DNA of 56,483 nucleotides, from the NCBI GenBank assembly GCA_947428935.1, contig CANENS010000001.1:93965-150447 (forward strand). Direction: 5' to 3'. A model generated the notes under the pieces. It saw only the letters and a program-made list of their open reading frames with translations. It did not search any database and was not told where the DNA came from. The position numbers and the translations under genes are program-made. This document shows positions 35,091 to 43,513 of this stretch, piece after piece. The stretch is from an uncultured Candidatus Saccharibacteria bacterium (GTDB lineage Bacteria > Patescibacteriota > Saccharimonadia > Saccharimonadales > Saccharimonadaceae). The number at the start of each line of letters is the position of its first letter. Position 1 is the stretch's first letter.

Positions 35091-35115
35091 AGTTAACAAT
35101 TTACTAGTAAAATAA

Positions 35116-35496
35116 TTAGGCGAGTTCGACGGTTGCGCCAGCTTCTTCGAGCGTTTTCTTGATCGATTCGGCTTCGTCTTTGGCGACTTTTTCCTTGACG
35201 GTAGCAGGGGCGCCATCGACGATTCCCTTGGCTTCGCCGAGGCCTAGCCCGGTAATCTCTTTGACTGCTTTGATAACCGCAATTTTTTGTGCGCCTGCGT
35301 CTTTAAGTACGACATCAAATTCGGATTTGCCTTCGTCTGCAGCAGCAGCACCATCGGCCGGAGCAGCGGCGACTGCTACAGCAGCAGCGGCTGGCTCGAT
35401 GCCATATTCGTCTTTGAGTAGGTTTTTTAGTTCGTTGACCTCAAGGATAGTCATATTGACTAATTCTTCGGCCAATTTTTTAATATCTGTAGCCAT
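35116..35496 (-). CDS. rplL: Ribosomal protein L7/L12
   Basis: 126 residues. The stalk protein that recruits translation factors. N-terminal dimerisation helix ([30 protein letters not shown]), an Ala-rich hinge ([21 protein letters not shown]) and the globular C-terminal domain ([27 protein letters not shown]). AAAGGA precedes the ATG. Last gene of the rplJ-rplL pair. Confidence 0.98.
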   Translation of the reverse strand: MATDIKKLAEELVNMTILEVNELKNLLKDEYGIEPAAAAVAVAAAPADGAAAADEGKSEFDVVLKDAGAQKIAVIKAVKEITGLGLGEAKGIVDGAPATVKEKVAKDEAESIKKTLEEAGATVELA

Positions 35497-35597
35497 TGTG
35501 AATCCTTTCTAGTTTTTCAATAAGAGCCGTATAGACTCTGATGAATGTTATTCCCCCATTCCTAGTTAAACTAAGAAGTTACTGATTTGGAGATTGA

Positions 35598-36119
35598 TTA
35601 AGCCGCTTTTGCTTCTAATCCCGAGAGAACGTCGGAAATTCCGCCACTGATACCAGAGATAGTATCGTTGACTGGTGAAAGCAGCTGTGCGACCACTTGC
35701 GCAATAAGCTCGTCTTTCGATGGCATTTTGGCCAGTGTAGCGATTTCGGCTTGGTCGAGTGCGCTACCGGTATCGTTAAAACCACCTGCCAACTGTAAAG
35801 CTGGATGAGTTTTGGCGAATTGATCCAGGATCTTGGCTGGTGCAACTTCATCTGTATCTGAGATAGCGTAAATGAGCTGACCAACTAGTCCGGTTGTATC
35901 GGTGTCTTGGTAGACCGCAACTTCGTTCATCGCGACGCGCACCAAACGGTTCTTAACCACCTTAATTTTGACTCCTGCTTCCCTGGCCAACTTACGCAAT
36001 TCTTGTAGTTCTGAGACGGTAAGTCCCTGATAACGTGCGTAAGCGGTTAGTTTAGCATTCGACAAAAGTTCTTTTAAATCAGCAACCAAAGTGTCTTTCT
36101 TTGCTTTAGAAATTGCCAT
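35598..36119 (-). CDS. rplJ: Ribosomal protein L10
   Basis: 173 residues. It anchors L7/L12 to the ribosome. N-terminal RNA-binding part (AISKAKKDTLVADLKELLSNAKLTAYARYQGLTVSELQELR) and a C-terminal helix for L7/L12 (DTISGISGGISDVLSGLEAKAA). AAGGAG stands before the ATG. A structured leader at 36300-36420 is the expected site for feedback control by the L10-L7/L12 complex. Confidence 0.97.
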   Translation of the reverse strand: MAISKAKKDTLVADLKELLSNAKLTAYARYQGLTVSELQELRKLAREAGVKIKVVKNRLVRVAMNEVAVYQDTDTTGLVGQLIYAISDTDEVAPAKILDQFAKTHPALQLAGGFNDTGSALDQAEIATLAKMPSKDELIAQVVAQLLSPVNDTISGISGGISDVLSGLEAKAA

Positions 36120-36299
36120 AAAAGCTCCTTGGTTTACATCTAAAATCGTTATACCAATCAGAATTTATTGGTACTTTTGTGAATCACCTACAATTATGCA
36201 TATTATCATCTTTTTGCTTTGTTAGCAAGTAAATGATATAGTAAAACATAATTCATAAATACTAGCAAATTGTTAAAACGGCGTCACCAAAACTCGAAA

Positions 36300-36420
36300 G
36301 TAACAAACTCCTCGGTAGCATGATTAAGAAGGCCATTGATTTATCTAATTCCTTATATCCTTGCTAAACATATAAATCAGATGTCATCAATGATCGCTCC
36401 CGCTACGGTCTTCGGTAACT
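36300..36420 (-). ncRNA. Probable L10 leader (autoregulatory rplJ leader RNA)
   Basis: On the minus strand the transcript would begin near 36420 with TTACCGAAGACCGTAGCGGGAG and end with CTACCGAGGAG (36308-36318), the two sequence blocks I associate with the L10 leader family. TGATTTAT and ATAAATCA in between form a stem. Judged by eye only. Confidence 0.6.
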
Positions 36421-36426
36421 ATGACT

Positions 36427-36454
36427 ATTGTAGCAAACTTTGGTAAAAATGCAA
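36427..36454 (-). promoter_or_regulatory. Promoter of rplJ-rplL
   Basis: Minus strand TTGCAT (36449-36454), 16 bp, TACAAT (36427-36432). It places the start site at the beginning of the L10 leader. Confidence 0.65.
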
Positions 36455-36722
36455 GTTTTTAGAAGAGCCTTGTTGCACAGTTCGTTTTCGGGGAATATGT
36501 TGTAAAAGTCACAACGTCTCTTAAATTCACCATAGGCGAGATTATGAATTGCATGGCAGAACCTCTTAGAAAAACGTCCTTGCATAAAAATATTATGAAC
36601 TGGACAATAAAACTCTTCAGAAGTGCTTAGATGTTAACACGATTTGTAATACAAAATTTATAAAATAAGCTGTAAGCCATAATTATTTCTATGGTAGATA
36701 TTATTATCGGGTCTAAAATCGT
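36455..36722. other. Intergenic stretch, nothing firm
   Basis: No convincing gene. A minus-strand frame of 60 codons (36403-36585) overlaps the rplJ promoter and has no ribosome site. Confidence 0.4.
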
Positions 36723-37622
36723 CTATGATCGTGGTTCGGAATGGATTAATTTTGCGTGAAGGACGATTTTCTCATGGTCGTTTGCGCAAGTGGATAGAGT
36801 AATAATACGATCGTTAGTATCTATTTTGATGCGAAAGTCAAATACACTGCGCTTTTGGAGCATATCTAGAAAATTACCGAATTCGCCTTCGCTCTGGAAG
36901 TCAGTTTGAATATAATCATTGGTATTGGGTATTTGATAAACACTGAAAGTTCGCCATAAACTATTGGCCTCTGGGGTTGAGATTTTTAGAATTTGATTTT
37001 CTTGCTGTTTCGCCCAATCGGCATAAAGCACCTTATAGAGGCTGCCAAACATGGAACGATCTTGGCGTCCGTGTGCATAAATAATAGTATTTTGAGGATA
37101 TGAGATGGTCCCAGATGATTCTTTTACGCCAAAATTCTGGTTACGGTAATCCATGAAGACCCAACCGCCACTATTCGTCGCGTTGCTGAGTGAATGATTG
37201 AGATAGTAATCGTTATCGCTGTGTTGCGTGGTCGGATAGTTGATATTGGTGCCGTCAACCGTAATCCAGGCGTTAATCTCGGGATTCAGTTTTTTTAGCT
37301 CGTTGAAATCTGCTTCTAGGAGATTAACGCCGGCGAAATCCCAATAAGGATCGAACTCCTTATTGGGATTGTTTTGATCACTCAGGTTTGGTTTGACCGA
37401 ACTGAGATTGGCTGTAGTTTGCGCAAGCTCGGTTTCTTCCTCGATACGTTGATTATCGAGCCACCAAAAGGTAATCTGGATGAGACAAAATACCGCTACG
37501 ATGGTTGCCAGAATAGCCATGATTAGTAAGAACTTCTTGAGGCCTTTTCTTTCGGGTTTAGCGGCTTTGCTGGCTGTGCGTTGAGCTTGTTGTTTCGGTT
37601 TCCTGTTACTTTTTGATGGCAT
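36723..37622 (-). CDS. Class B sortase
   Basis: 299 residues. Basic N-terminus, one membrane helix (about 30-55), then the sortase domain with NAWITVDGTNINYPTTQHSDNDYYLNHS, GWVFMDYRN, the catalytic His184 in IIYAHGR and Cys279 in LSTCANDHEK. It should cut a C-terminal sorting signal and join surface proteins to the cell wall. The third catalytic residue, normally Arg just before IVVHAKL, is replaced by Lys285 (EKIVLHAKL). The gene follows its probable substrate by 22 bases. Confidence 0.9.
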   Translation of the reverse strand: MPSKSNRKPKQQAQRTASKAAKPERKGLKKFLLIMAILATIVAVFCLIQITFWWLDNQRIEEETELAQTTANLSSVKPNLSDQNNPNKEFDPYWDFAGVNLLEADFNELKKLNPEINAWITVDGTNINYPTTQHSDNDYYLNHSLSNATNSGGWVFMDYRNQNFGVKESSGTISYPQNTIIYAHGRQDRSMFGSLYKVLYADWAKQQENQILKISTPEANSLWRTFSVYQIPNTNDYIQTDFQSEGEFGNFLDMLQKRSVFDFRIKIDTNDRIITLSTCANDHEKIVLHAKLIHSEPRS

Positions 37623-37644
37623 TTTTCGGATGAATCACCGGATT

Positions 37645-38745
37645 TTATTTGCGAGAAAATTTGCGATAGGCGAAGATGCTACCGGTGAGGACGCTTCCGC
37701 TAATGGCTAAAATGATACCATAAAGCGCGATCGGGTCGAGAGTTTCTGGGTTGGCCGGTAGCTTCGCCGCGGGCTTAGCTTCTTCTGTTGCGGAGATTGT
37801 GGGAGTGGGCTCGTTGTTGGCGCCGTAAATCACATATTCAGAAAGGTGCGAAGTAGTGAAAGTAACTTTACCATCTTGATAAACGGCGTCGAAAGTCTCG
37901 GCAATGCGGCCATTTTCCAGATAGGCTACTTTATACTTCTTATATTCTTGATTGACTGGGATAGTGATTTGGAGTTGGTTGCCGGAGATAGGCTGATATT
38001 GCCCGTAACGATAAGCTGAAATGTCGTTTGCTGTAATGTAATCATATCCGTCTAGTTTAACGCTGCTGCGATCGATTTCGGTAACTTGGAGTTTGTACTC
38101 TGAGTCAATTGGGGTACCACATTTTATAGTGATATCGCGAGCGCTGAGTTCGGTTTGGGTAGTAGCATCTGGCGTAGCGTAACCATTATTGATACGCTCG
38201 ACGGCGTCATAAGTTGATCCCCCGCTAGCTAGGATATTTTTGATTTCATCCTGGCGAGCTTTATCGACTCCACCGGCAGAATAAGTTTTACCAACGATTA
38301 CTACTGGTGTCTTATAATTCCCGTTTTCTGGTGCAGCTCCGTAATGCTCAGCGAGCTGGTTCAACAAGCCAAATCCCGTTGGTAGGGGAAAACTTTTAAC
38401 CACGAACTGGTCCGCATAATTCGGCAATAAATCACTAGCGATAAATTTGTAGAAGTTTTTGCAGTTGCTACACGAATCTAGAAAAAACGTGTAGATAATG
38501 GTTTTTTCGGCAGTATCGCTTTCGTCGTATTTGCTATCTGTAAAATCGTAGTCAATATTCCCGGCGATATTCCCGGTCCAGATTGGTCCGTTTTCGTCAC
38601 CATTAAGCATTACGTTCAGCGGTTCGGACACGTAGCTATCGAGATTGATAGATGCTGCCGCTACGCTTCGGCTAGGAAGAAAGCTAAGAACGGAAGCGAA
38701 AACTAGGGTTGCTAAGCCAATTACTGTTGCTCTGATTTTTTTCAT
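37645..38745 (-). CDS. Cell-wall-anchored thioredoxin-like surface protein
   Basis: 366 residues. Signal peptide (about 1-30, cut near AAA), a thioredoxin-like domain with a CSNC dithiol at residues 92-95, followed by KTPVVIVGKTYSAGG with the cis-Pro position, then two strand-rich domains (about 205-315) and a sorting signal LPANPETLD (about 329-337), a hydrophobic helix and a basic RKFSRK end. The NPxT core is like class B sortase signals, and the sortase gene follows directly, so the two form a pair. An outer-surface dithiol domain suggests disulfide exchange on exported or neighbouring-cell proteins. Promoter TTGTCG-17-TACAAT. Confidence 0.82.
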   Translation of the reverse strand: MKKIRATVIGLATLVFASVLSFLPSRSVAAASINLDSYVSEPLNVMLNGDENGPIWTGNIAGNIDYDFTDSKYDESDTAEKTIIYTFFLDSCSNCKNFYKFIASDLLPNYADQFVVKSFPLPTGFGLLNQLAEHYGAAPENGNYKTPVVIVGKTYSAGGVDKARQDEIKNILASGGSTYDAVERINNGYATPDATTQTELSARDITIKCGTPIDSEYKLQVTEIDRSSVKLDGYDYITANDISAYRYGQYQPISGNQLQITIPVNQEYKKYKVAYLENGRIAETFDAVYQDGKVTFTTSHLSEYVIYGANNEPTPTISATEEAKPAAKLPANPETLDPIALYGIILAISGSVLTGSIFAYRKFSRK

Positions 38746-38849
38746 GAAAACACCTTTCTATTACTGAACTTGTGGTCATTGTAACAAAACTTTGGTGTAT
38801 CGACAAGGTTGATTTTTTGCTACTATTTTGAAAATTCGGACGTTTCACC

Positions 38850-38880
38850 AAAAACAGTCCTCTTTCTAGGAGAGGACTGT
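38850..38880 (-). terminator. Terminator of rplA
   Basis: Minus strand: ACAGTCCTCT and AGAGGACTGT pair over 10 bp around 7 bases, followed by TTTTTGG. Confidence 0.9.
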
Positions 38881-38898
38881 AAGGGTTCTATGATTTTT

Positions 38899-39849
38899 TT
38901 AATTATAAATATTTTCTACCAAAACGGACGGACCCATTGAGGAGGTCAAATAAATCGACTTTACGTAGCTCCCCTTGAGCGAAGCGGGTTTTTGCGCCTT
39001 CAACGAGTCAAAGAAAGTTTCAGCGTTTTGCAGCAAATCTTCGATCGAAAACGAAGTTTTTCCGAGCCCGATGTGTACGATGGCTTGCTTGTCGACGCGA
39101 TACTCGACTTTACCGGCTTTGGCTTCTTTGACGGCTCGTTCAATATCGGTGGTTACGGTGCCGGCTTTGGGGTTCGGCATCAAGCCTTTTGGACCCAAGA
39201 GACGTGCAAATTTGCCAAGTTTGGGCATATATTGCGGTGTAGCAATTAAGACATCAAATTCGATTTCGCCTTTTTCGAGTCGCTTTAAGAATTCTTCATC
39301 CTCAGCAATATCGGCGCCAGCTGTAGCGGCTTTTTTAGCCTCGTCCAACGGCGCAAAAACTGCTACGCGCACAGTCTTACCATTACCGTGGGGCAAAACT
39401 ACGGTTGAGCGGATATTTTGATCAGCTTGGCGTGGATCAACTCCGAGGCGGACGTGCGCCTCAACGGTAGCATCAAACTTAGCTGGGTTGGTTTTTTGTA
39501 CTAATTCCAGAGCTTCGCGTAGTTCGTAGGTTTTGTTTTTCTCGATTTGTTTGGCGGCTTCTTGGTATTTCTTGCCTCGGCGCTCAATCTTTGGCCGTGT
39601 AATCGGGGTGGCACCGCGCGGTTTTTCGCCAGCAGCCTCAGCTGCTTTGGTTTCGGCTTTGCGCGCTTGGCGTTCCTCTTCAGCTTTTACCTCCTCGAGG
39701 TGTTTTTTGGATTTTTTGCCCGATTTAGCGTAAGTTTCGGTCGTTTCGGCCGCCTTTGGGGCTTCTGCGTTTTCGGTAGCTTCCGCTGTCTTCGTATCGC
39801 TAACTTCCGTATCTTTAAGATTTTCTGGTTTATTTTTTTCTTCTGCCAT
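38899..39849 (-). CDS. rplA: Ribosomal protein L1 with an acidic/basic N-terminal extension
   Basis: 316 residues; normal L1 has about 230. The core starts near residue 88 (RGKKYQEAAKQIEKNKTYELREALELV) and contains FDATVEAHVRLGVDPRQADQNIRSTVVLPHG and LLGPKGLMPNPKAGTVT, as in all bacterial L1. The added 85 residues are Lys/Glu/Ala-rich and probably disordered. AAAGGAAA precedes the ATG. It has its own promoter (TTGCCA-17-TACAAT) and leader with a GAGAGT-ACTGA-ACTCTC hairpin near 39871-39887, because the lipoprotein unit separates it from rplK. Confidence 0.95.
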   Translation of the reverse strand: MAEEKNKPENLKDTEVSDTKTAEATENAEAPKAAETTETYAKSGKKSKKHLEEVKAEEERQARKAETKAAEAAGEKPRGATPITRPKIERRGKKYQEAAKQIEKNKTYELREALELVQKTNPAKFDATVEAHVRLGVDPRQADQNIRSTVVLPHGNGKTVRVAVFAPLDEAKKAATAGADIAEDEEFLKRLEKGEIEFDVLIATPQYMPKLGKFARLLGPKGLMPNPKAGTVTTDIERAVKEAKAGKVEYRVDKQAIVHIGLGKTSFSIEDLLQNAETFFDSLKAQKPASLKGSYVKSIYLTSSMGPSVLVENIYN

Positions 39850-40043
39850 AGTTTCCTTTCCGTGGTCATAGCGAGAGTTCAGTACTCTCTCCCAACTTTA
39901 ATATAAAAATATTGTTCTTATTGTAGCAAAAAGTTCTCTGTTTGGCAAGGGGCACTTATCCTGCAACAACATATTGAACACCCTATCAGATAAAATTATC
40001 TATAAGGAGATCATATATGCGAGTGGAAATAAAAAGTGACAAG

Positions 40044-40068
40044 AAAAACCGCCTCATTGCTGAGGCGG
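40044..40068 (-). terminator. Terminator of the lipoprotein gene
   Basis: Minus strand: CCGCCTC-AGCAAT-GAGGCGG followed by TTTTTC. Confidence 0.9.
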
Positions 40069-40102
40069 CACAATCTAGGTTATACACCATGTCCCGTAAG
40101 TA

Positions 40103-41059
40103 TTATCTAGAAATTGGTGGCGGGGTTTCGTTGTAGGTGTTTGGCGTTGGTCTGGTCGGATCCACTATAATTCTATGGATGCTTTTCATTTCTTCCGCCC
40201 ACCAGTCGTAGTTTTCGAACTGAATAATTTGATTGCCCGAATCAAGACTCGACCGCAGCAAGAGTACATATTTTCCACGGAATTTTCTCTGCAGGTTGCT
40301 GCAATTTTGGCGCCAGGTTCCGTGTTTCTTTATTTCCTGATTTATTTGTTGCGTTAGTTCTGCGCAATCAGGATGCTTTTCGAGCCAAGCTTTAGCCTTC
40401 CTTTTGTGCATTAAGGTTCCGGTTTGGTCGAACCAGCGTCCGATTGCGTCTTGACTAATCGGGACAGCTTCTGGTTTGAGCTCAAGCACTTCATTGTAGA
40501 GCTCATAGGCACCCTCGGCTTCCGGCGTAACCATCTCCAGTATGCTCTGATCGGCTTTCCAGGCTTCAATTAAATTATCGAACCGTCTGTTGAAAAGATA
40601 AGCTTCTGCCAGCGGTCCTGCTCCATAGACGTACTGATATTGTAGCCCTGATACAATGGTTGAACGTTGCTCGGTGTTGAAGATGCTCAAATTGTCGTTG
40701 TATTGGACCGTTGCCAGAGCATATTCTGGTAGATCGCTAAAAACCTTTTCAACGTCCGCATTCTCGATCAATCTGCCTTCCTCGTCGATCCATTGACCGT
40801 AAGAATCGAGCAAAATCGGCACTTGTGGATAACCTTTAACGATAGTCTGTTCGTCCACCGTCACCAGGCCTTTCTCCTCGGTCTTCGGCAATCTTTTGCC
40901 TTCAACTGGCGGCGCCAATTCCTCAGCCGAAATTGTTTTGGCCTGAGCGTTTGAGCTCGTGATCGATTTTGGCTGATCCGTTTGCTTCTCTCGCCCGCAA
41001 GCCACTAAGCCAATTGACAAAATTGCGATAAATACCATAAAAAACAACATTTTTTTCAT
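40103..41059 (-). CDS. Lineage-specific lipoprotein inserted between rplK and rplA
   Basis: 318 residues from the ATG at 41059 (MKKMLFFMVFIAILSIGLVACG), set by GGAGGGA; the frame extends to 41089 without support. The signal ends in the lipobox LVAC, so it is a lipid-anchored outer-face protein. Mature part: a Ser/Lys linker, then helical sequence with two related pieces, DSYGQWIDEEGRLIENADVEKVFSDLPEYA and DAIGRWFDQTGTLMHKRKAKAWLEKHPDCA, which look like an internal repeat. No family recognised. It is a complete transcription unit with the GTGTGC promoter, a conserved leader hairpin and terminator, breaking the ribosomal operon. Confidence 0.75.
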   Translation of the reverse strand: MKKMLFFMVFIAILSIGLVACGREKQTDQPKSITSSNAQAKTISAEELAPPVEGKRLPKTEEKGLVTVDEQTIVKGYPQVPILLDSYGQWIDEEGRLIENADVEKVFSDLPEYALATVQYNDNLSIFNTEQRSTIVSGLQYQYVYGAGPLAEAYLFNRRFDNLIEAWKADQSILEMVTPEAEGAYELYNEVLELKPEAVPISQDAIGRWFDQTGTLMHKRKAKAWLEKHPDCAELTQQINQEIKKHGTWRQNCSNLQRKFRGKYVLLLRSSLDSGNQIIQFENYDWWAEEMKSIHRIIVDPTRPTPNTYNETPPPISR

Positions 41060-41098
41060 CCTTTTTCCCTCCATTGTGACGAAAATCAACAGTTACTC

Positions 41099-41137
41099 GC
41101 ACCTTCTTCTAAAAACCTAAATTGTTTAGTAAGGTGC
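41099..41137 (-). promoter_or_regulatory. Conserved leader hairpin of the lipoprotein gene
   Basis: GCACCTT and AAGGTGC pair around an AT-rich loop, as in the leader of gene 10679-11047. The bases on both sides, including the run into the GGAGGGAAA ribosome site, are also similar. Confidence 0.6.
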
Positions 41138-41170
41138 AATTTTGCGGCCTAGAAGAGGCCCCATGTCTCT

Positions 41171-41199
41171 ATTGTAGCACACTTCGCTCGAAAAGTCAA
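41171..41199 (-). promoter_or_regulatory. GTGTGC-type promoter of the lipoprotein gene
   Basis: Minus strand: TTGACT (41194-41199), 17-bp spacer ending GTGTGC, TACAAT (41171-41176). Confidence 0.8.
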
Positions 41200-41250
41200 T
41201 AGTTTTCCGCTAATTTTGCCCTAGAAAGCCAGTCTTATCTCATTTTTATC

Positions 41251-41280
41251 AAAAAATCTCCATCCGAGGATGGAGATTTT
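41251..41280 (-). terminator. Terminator of secE-nusG-rplK
   Basis: Minus strand: AATCTCCATCC pairs with GGATGGAGATT and is followed by TTTTTTG. It ends the operon before the lipoprotein unit. Confidence 0.88.
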
Positions 41281-41296
41281 ACGGTTTTTTGCGTTT

Positions 41297-41725
41297 TTAA
41301 CCTTCGACTTCGACACCCATGGAGCGAGCAGTACCTGCAATCACCTTGACTGCGCCGTCTAGATCGATCGCGTTGAGCTGATCCATTTTGATTTTGGCAA
41401 TTTCTTCCAGATCAGCGCGCGAAATTTTACCGACTTTTTCGGTATTTGGCTTGCCGCTACCCTTGGCGATTTTGATTTTCTCGCGAATTAGATCGTCGAC
41501 CGGTCGGCCAAGGCAAACCCAATCGAAAGTCCGGTCATCATAAACCTTGATGTGGACGATTACGTCTTTGCCCTGATATTCCTTGGTGGCTTCGTTGAAG
41601 GGATTGATAAAATCCATCATGTTCAGCCCCCATTGGCCAAGAGTCGAACCGACCGGAGGTCCAGCAGTAGCTTTTCCGCCGGGGATCCGGAGCTTGAGAT
41701 TGCCGCTAACTTGTTTTTCTGCCAT
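41297..41725 (-). CDS. rplK: Ribosomal protein L11
   Basis: 142 residues. It forms part of the GTPase centre with 23S rRNA. LKLRIPGGKATAGPPVGSTLGQWGLNMMDFINPFN and the C-terminal RNA-binding end IDLDGAVKVIAGTARSMGVEVEG are typical. GGAAGGA precedes the ATG. Third gene after secE and nusG. Confidence 0.98.
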   Translation of the reverse strand: MAEKQVSGNLKLRIPGGKATAGPPVGSTLGQWGLNMMDFINPFNEATKEYQGKDVIVHIKVYDDRTFDWVCLGRPVDDLIREKIKIAKGSGKPNTEKVGKISRADLEEIAKIKMDQLNAIDLDGAVKVIAGTARSMGVEVEG

Positions 41726-41831
41726 AGTATATTATCCTTCCGCTGGTTGAAGCTTCCAGCGACGATTTAGTTTAATAACCGTGCGTAACTGCTTCATTTT
41801 ATCTCAAAATACGCTAAATGTCAATGCCGGT

Positions 41832-42377
41832 TTAGAGCTTTTTGACCTGGAGCGCGTCGAGCTCAACCGGTGTTTCGCGGCCAAACATCGAGACCATAAC
41901 CTTGAGCTTGCCCTTACTGGTGTCAATTTCAGAAACAGTACCTTCGAAGCCTTTGAATGGTCCATCGATGATCGAGACGACCTCGCTGATTTCGTAGTTG
42001 ACCGAGTATTTGGGGTCTTCGACGCCCATGCGTTTTTTTATCTTGTTGATTTCGGCGGTAGAAACTGGGGTTGGTTGGGTTCCATCACCCACGAAACCAG
42101 TGACGCCCGGAGTGTTGCGCACGATGTACCAAGTTTCGTCCGAAAGGCACATTTCGACTAGGACGTAGCCTTGAAAAATTTTGCGATCAACTACTTTACG
42201 TTTGCCGTTTTTGATCTCGATGCGCTTTTCTTTCGGTACGATAGCGTCGAAAATTTTGCCCGCCAGCTCTGGACTATCGAGGCGCTGCTTGATACTGTCT
42301 GCCACTTTGTCTTCGTAACCGCTATAGGTACTAATTGTGTACCAAGCGCGAGTGTCATCATAACGATTAACTGCCAT
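41832..42377 (-). CDS. nusG: Transcription antitermination factor NusG
   Basis: 181 residues. NGN domain with WYTISTYSGYEDKVADSIKQRL and FQGYVLVEMCLSDETWYIVRNTPGVTGFVG, and a C-terminal KOW domain EVVSIIDGPFKGFEGTVSEID. It binds RNA polymerase and couples it to the ribosome. TAGGAGAGAG precedes the ATG; it lies 42 bases after secE. Confidence 0.97.
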   Translation of the reverse strand: MAVNRYDDTRAWYTISTYSGYEDKVADSIKQRLDSPELAGKIFDAIVPKEKRIEIKNGKRKVVDRKIFQGYVLVEMCLSDETWYIVRNTPGVTGFVGDGTQPTPVSTAEINKIKKRMGVEDPKYSVNYEISEVVSIIDGPFKGFEGTVSEIDTSKGKLKVMVSMFGRETPVELDALQVKKL

Positions 42378-42419
42378 TGTTCTCTCTCCTATGATAAATT
42401 ATTTTAAAATTATTGGTTT

Positions 42420-43274
42420 TTAACCGAGCAATAAGTTGAAGATGAAGGTAAAGAAGGCGTCTAGCGCCATGATTAGTGCGACGAAAATTACGCAATATAT
42501 TAGTACGGCTAGAGTCATTTGCCAGGCGGTTCGGCGGTTTGGCCAGCGGACTTGGCGGAGTTCTCGCCAGGAGTCGCGCAAGTAGCGCCCGATCGCCACG
42601 AAGGGGCGCGCCAGAATGAAAACTTCGCGCAGCGGCTTTTCTTCAGGATTTTTGCTGTCGGATTTTTTGGTCTTCTTATCGGCTTTACGCGCCTTTTTGT
42701 TAGGCGAAGCTAGCGGGCGGCGCTCTTCGACCGGTAATTCGGGGGGGGTGGTGCCCAGAGTGACGGTCTTGGGGCTATTCGATAGTTGTTCGCCTTGCTC
42801 AGACTCTGTAGCTGAAGTTGTTTTTTCTTCTTCCGGCTCGGCAAAATCGGTTTGAGCGGCTTCGAGCACCGCTTCTTTGATATCTTGATTGGACTTTTCC
42901 GGTTTTTTGACGGTTCTTTCGCTGGTCGTTTTTACATCTGGCTCGGCGGTATCTATCGCACTTTTTACAGTGATTTTGGTTTTAGTTTTGTTGTTATCCT
43001 TAGTGATGGTTTCGGTTTTAGGATTCTTTTCTGTATGCGAAATATCGTCTTTGTTTTTTTTTGTAGTTGATTGTTCGGCTTCTTGCGGCTGTGCGTCTTT
43101 TGGGCTATCTTTTTCCGTGTTCGAGGCATTCTTTTGATGGTCAATTTCTTTTGGAGTAATTTTGGTTTGGTCGTTGTTGGTTTTTGGTGCCTCTTGCTGA
43201 GGCTCAGCCTCCTTTGGCGATTGAGCAGAAATCTTGGTGATTTTCTTCTCGGCCTTGTGTGGTTTGTTCGACAT
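42420..43274 (-). CDS. secE: Preprotein translocase subunit SecE with a very long N-terminal extension
   Basis: 284 residues; normal SecE of this type has about 60-100. Only the last 75 are SecE: FILARPFVAIGRYLRDSWRELRQVRWPNRRTAWQMTLAVLIYC and a single membrane helix at about 250-280. The first 200 residues are Lys/Glu/Thr/Pro-rich, with many TKT, KKP and SPK runs, and look disordered. SecE and rplA in this operon both carry such added N-terminal tails. AAAGGAG precedes the ATG. First gene of the operon. Confidence 0.93.
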   Translation of the reverse strand: MSNKPHKAEKKITKISAQSPKEAEPQQEAPKTNNDQTKITPKEIDHQKNASNTEKDSPKDAQPQEAEQSTTKKNKDDISHTEKNPKTETITKDNNKTKTKITVKSAIDTAEPDVKTTSERTVKKPEKSNQDIKEAVLEAAQTDFAEPEEEKTTSATESEQGEQLSNSPKTVTLGTTPPELPVEERRPLASPNKKARKADKKTKKSDSKNPEEKPLREVFILARPFVAIGRYLRDSWRELRQVRWPNRRTAWQMTLAVLIYCVIFVALIMALDAFFTFIFNLLLG

Positions 43275-43328
43275 TTAACTCCTTTCCTATTGTTGGCACG
43301 ACTCTCCTTAGCGAAATACTCTACTATC

Positions 43329-43355
43329 AAAAAAAGTCTGATACCAGACTGTCAA
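43329..43355 (-). promoter_or_regulatory. Hairpin/operator within the secE promoter region
   Basis: Minus strand: TTGACA (43350-43355) overlaps a perfect AGTCTG-GTAT-CAGACT inverted repeat (43335-43350) and then seven Ts. A second -10-like TACAAT lies just upstream (43360-43365). The repeat may be an intrinsic terminator for a very short transcript from the upstream promoter, or a repressor site between -35 and -10 of the main promoter. Confidence 0.5.
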
Positions 43356-43480
43356 GAACATTGTAGCATATTCTTTTGACATTGAAAAGGCTTTTTATAC
43401 CAAAATCAGCTTTCAGTGATCCCGCACTGAGTGTTAGTTAATTATCTAATGATTGGGCTGAGATGAGAACACCCTATAAT

Positions 43481-43507
43481 AAAAACCTCCGCTTCGAAAA
43501 GCGGAGG
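43481..43507 (-). terminator. Terminator of orphan gene 43514-44194
   Basis: Minus strand: CCTCCGCTT-TTCG-AAGCGGAGG followed by TTTTTATTATAG. Confidence 0.9.
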
Positions 43508-43513
43508 TAGTCC

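Noticed and set aside
36403-36585. Minus-strand frame of 60 codons upstream of rplJ
   Set aside because: It overlaps the predicted rplJ promoter and L10 leader, has no ribosome site, and the translation resembles no family.
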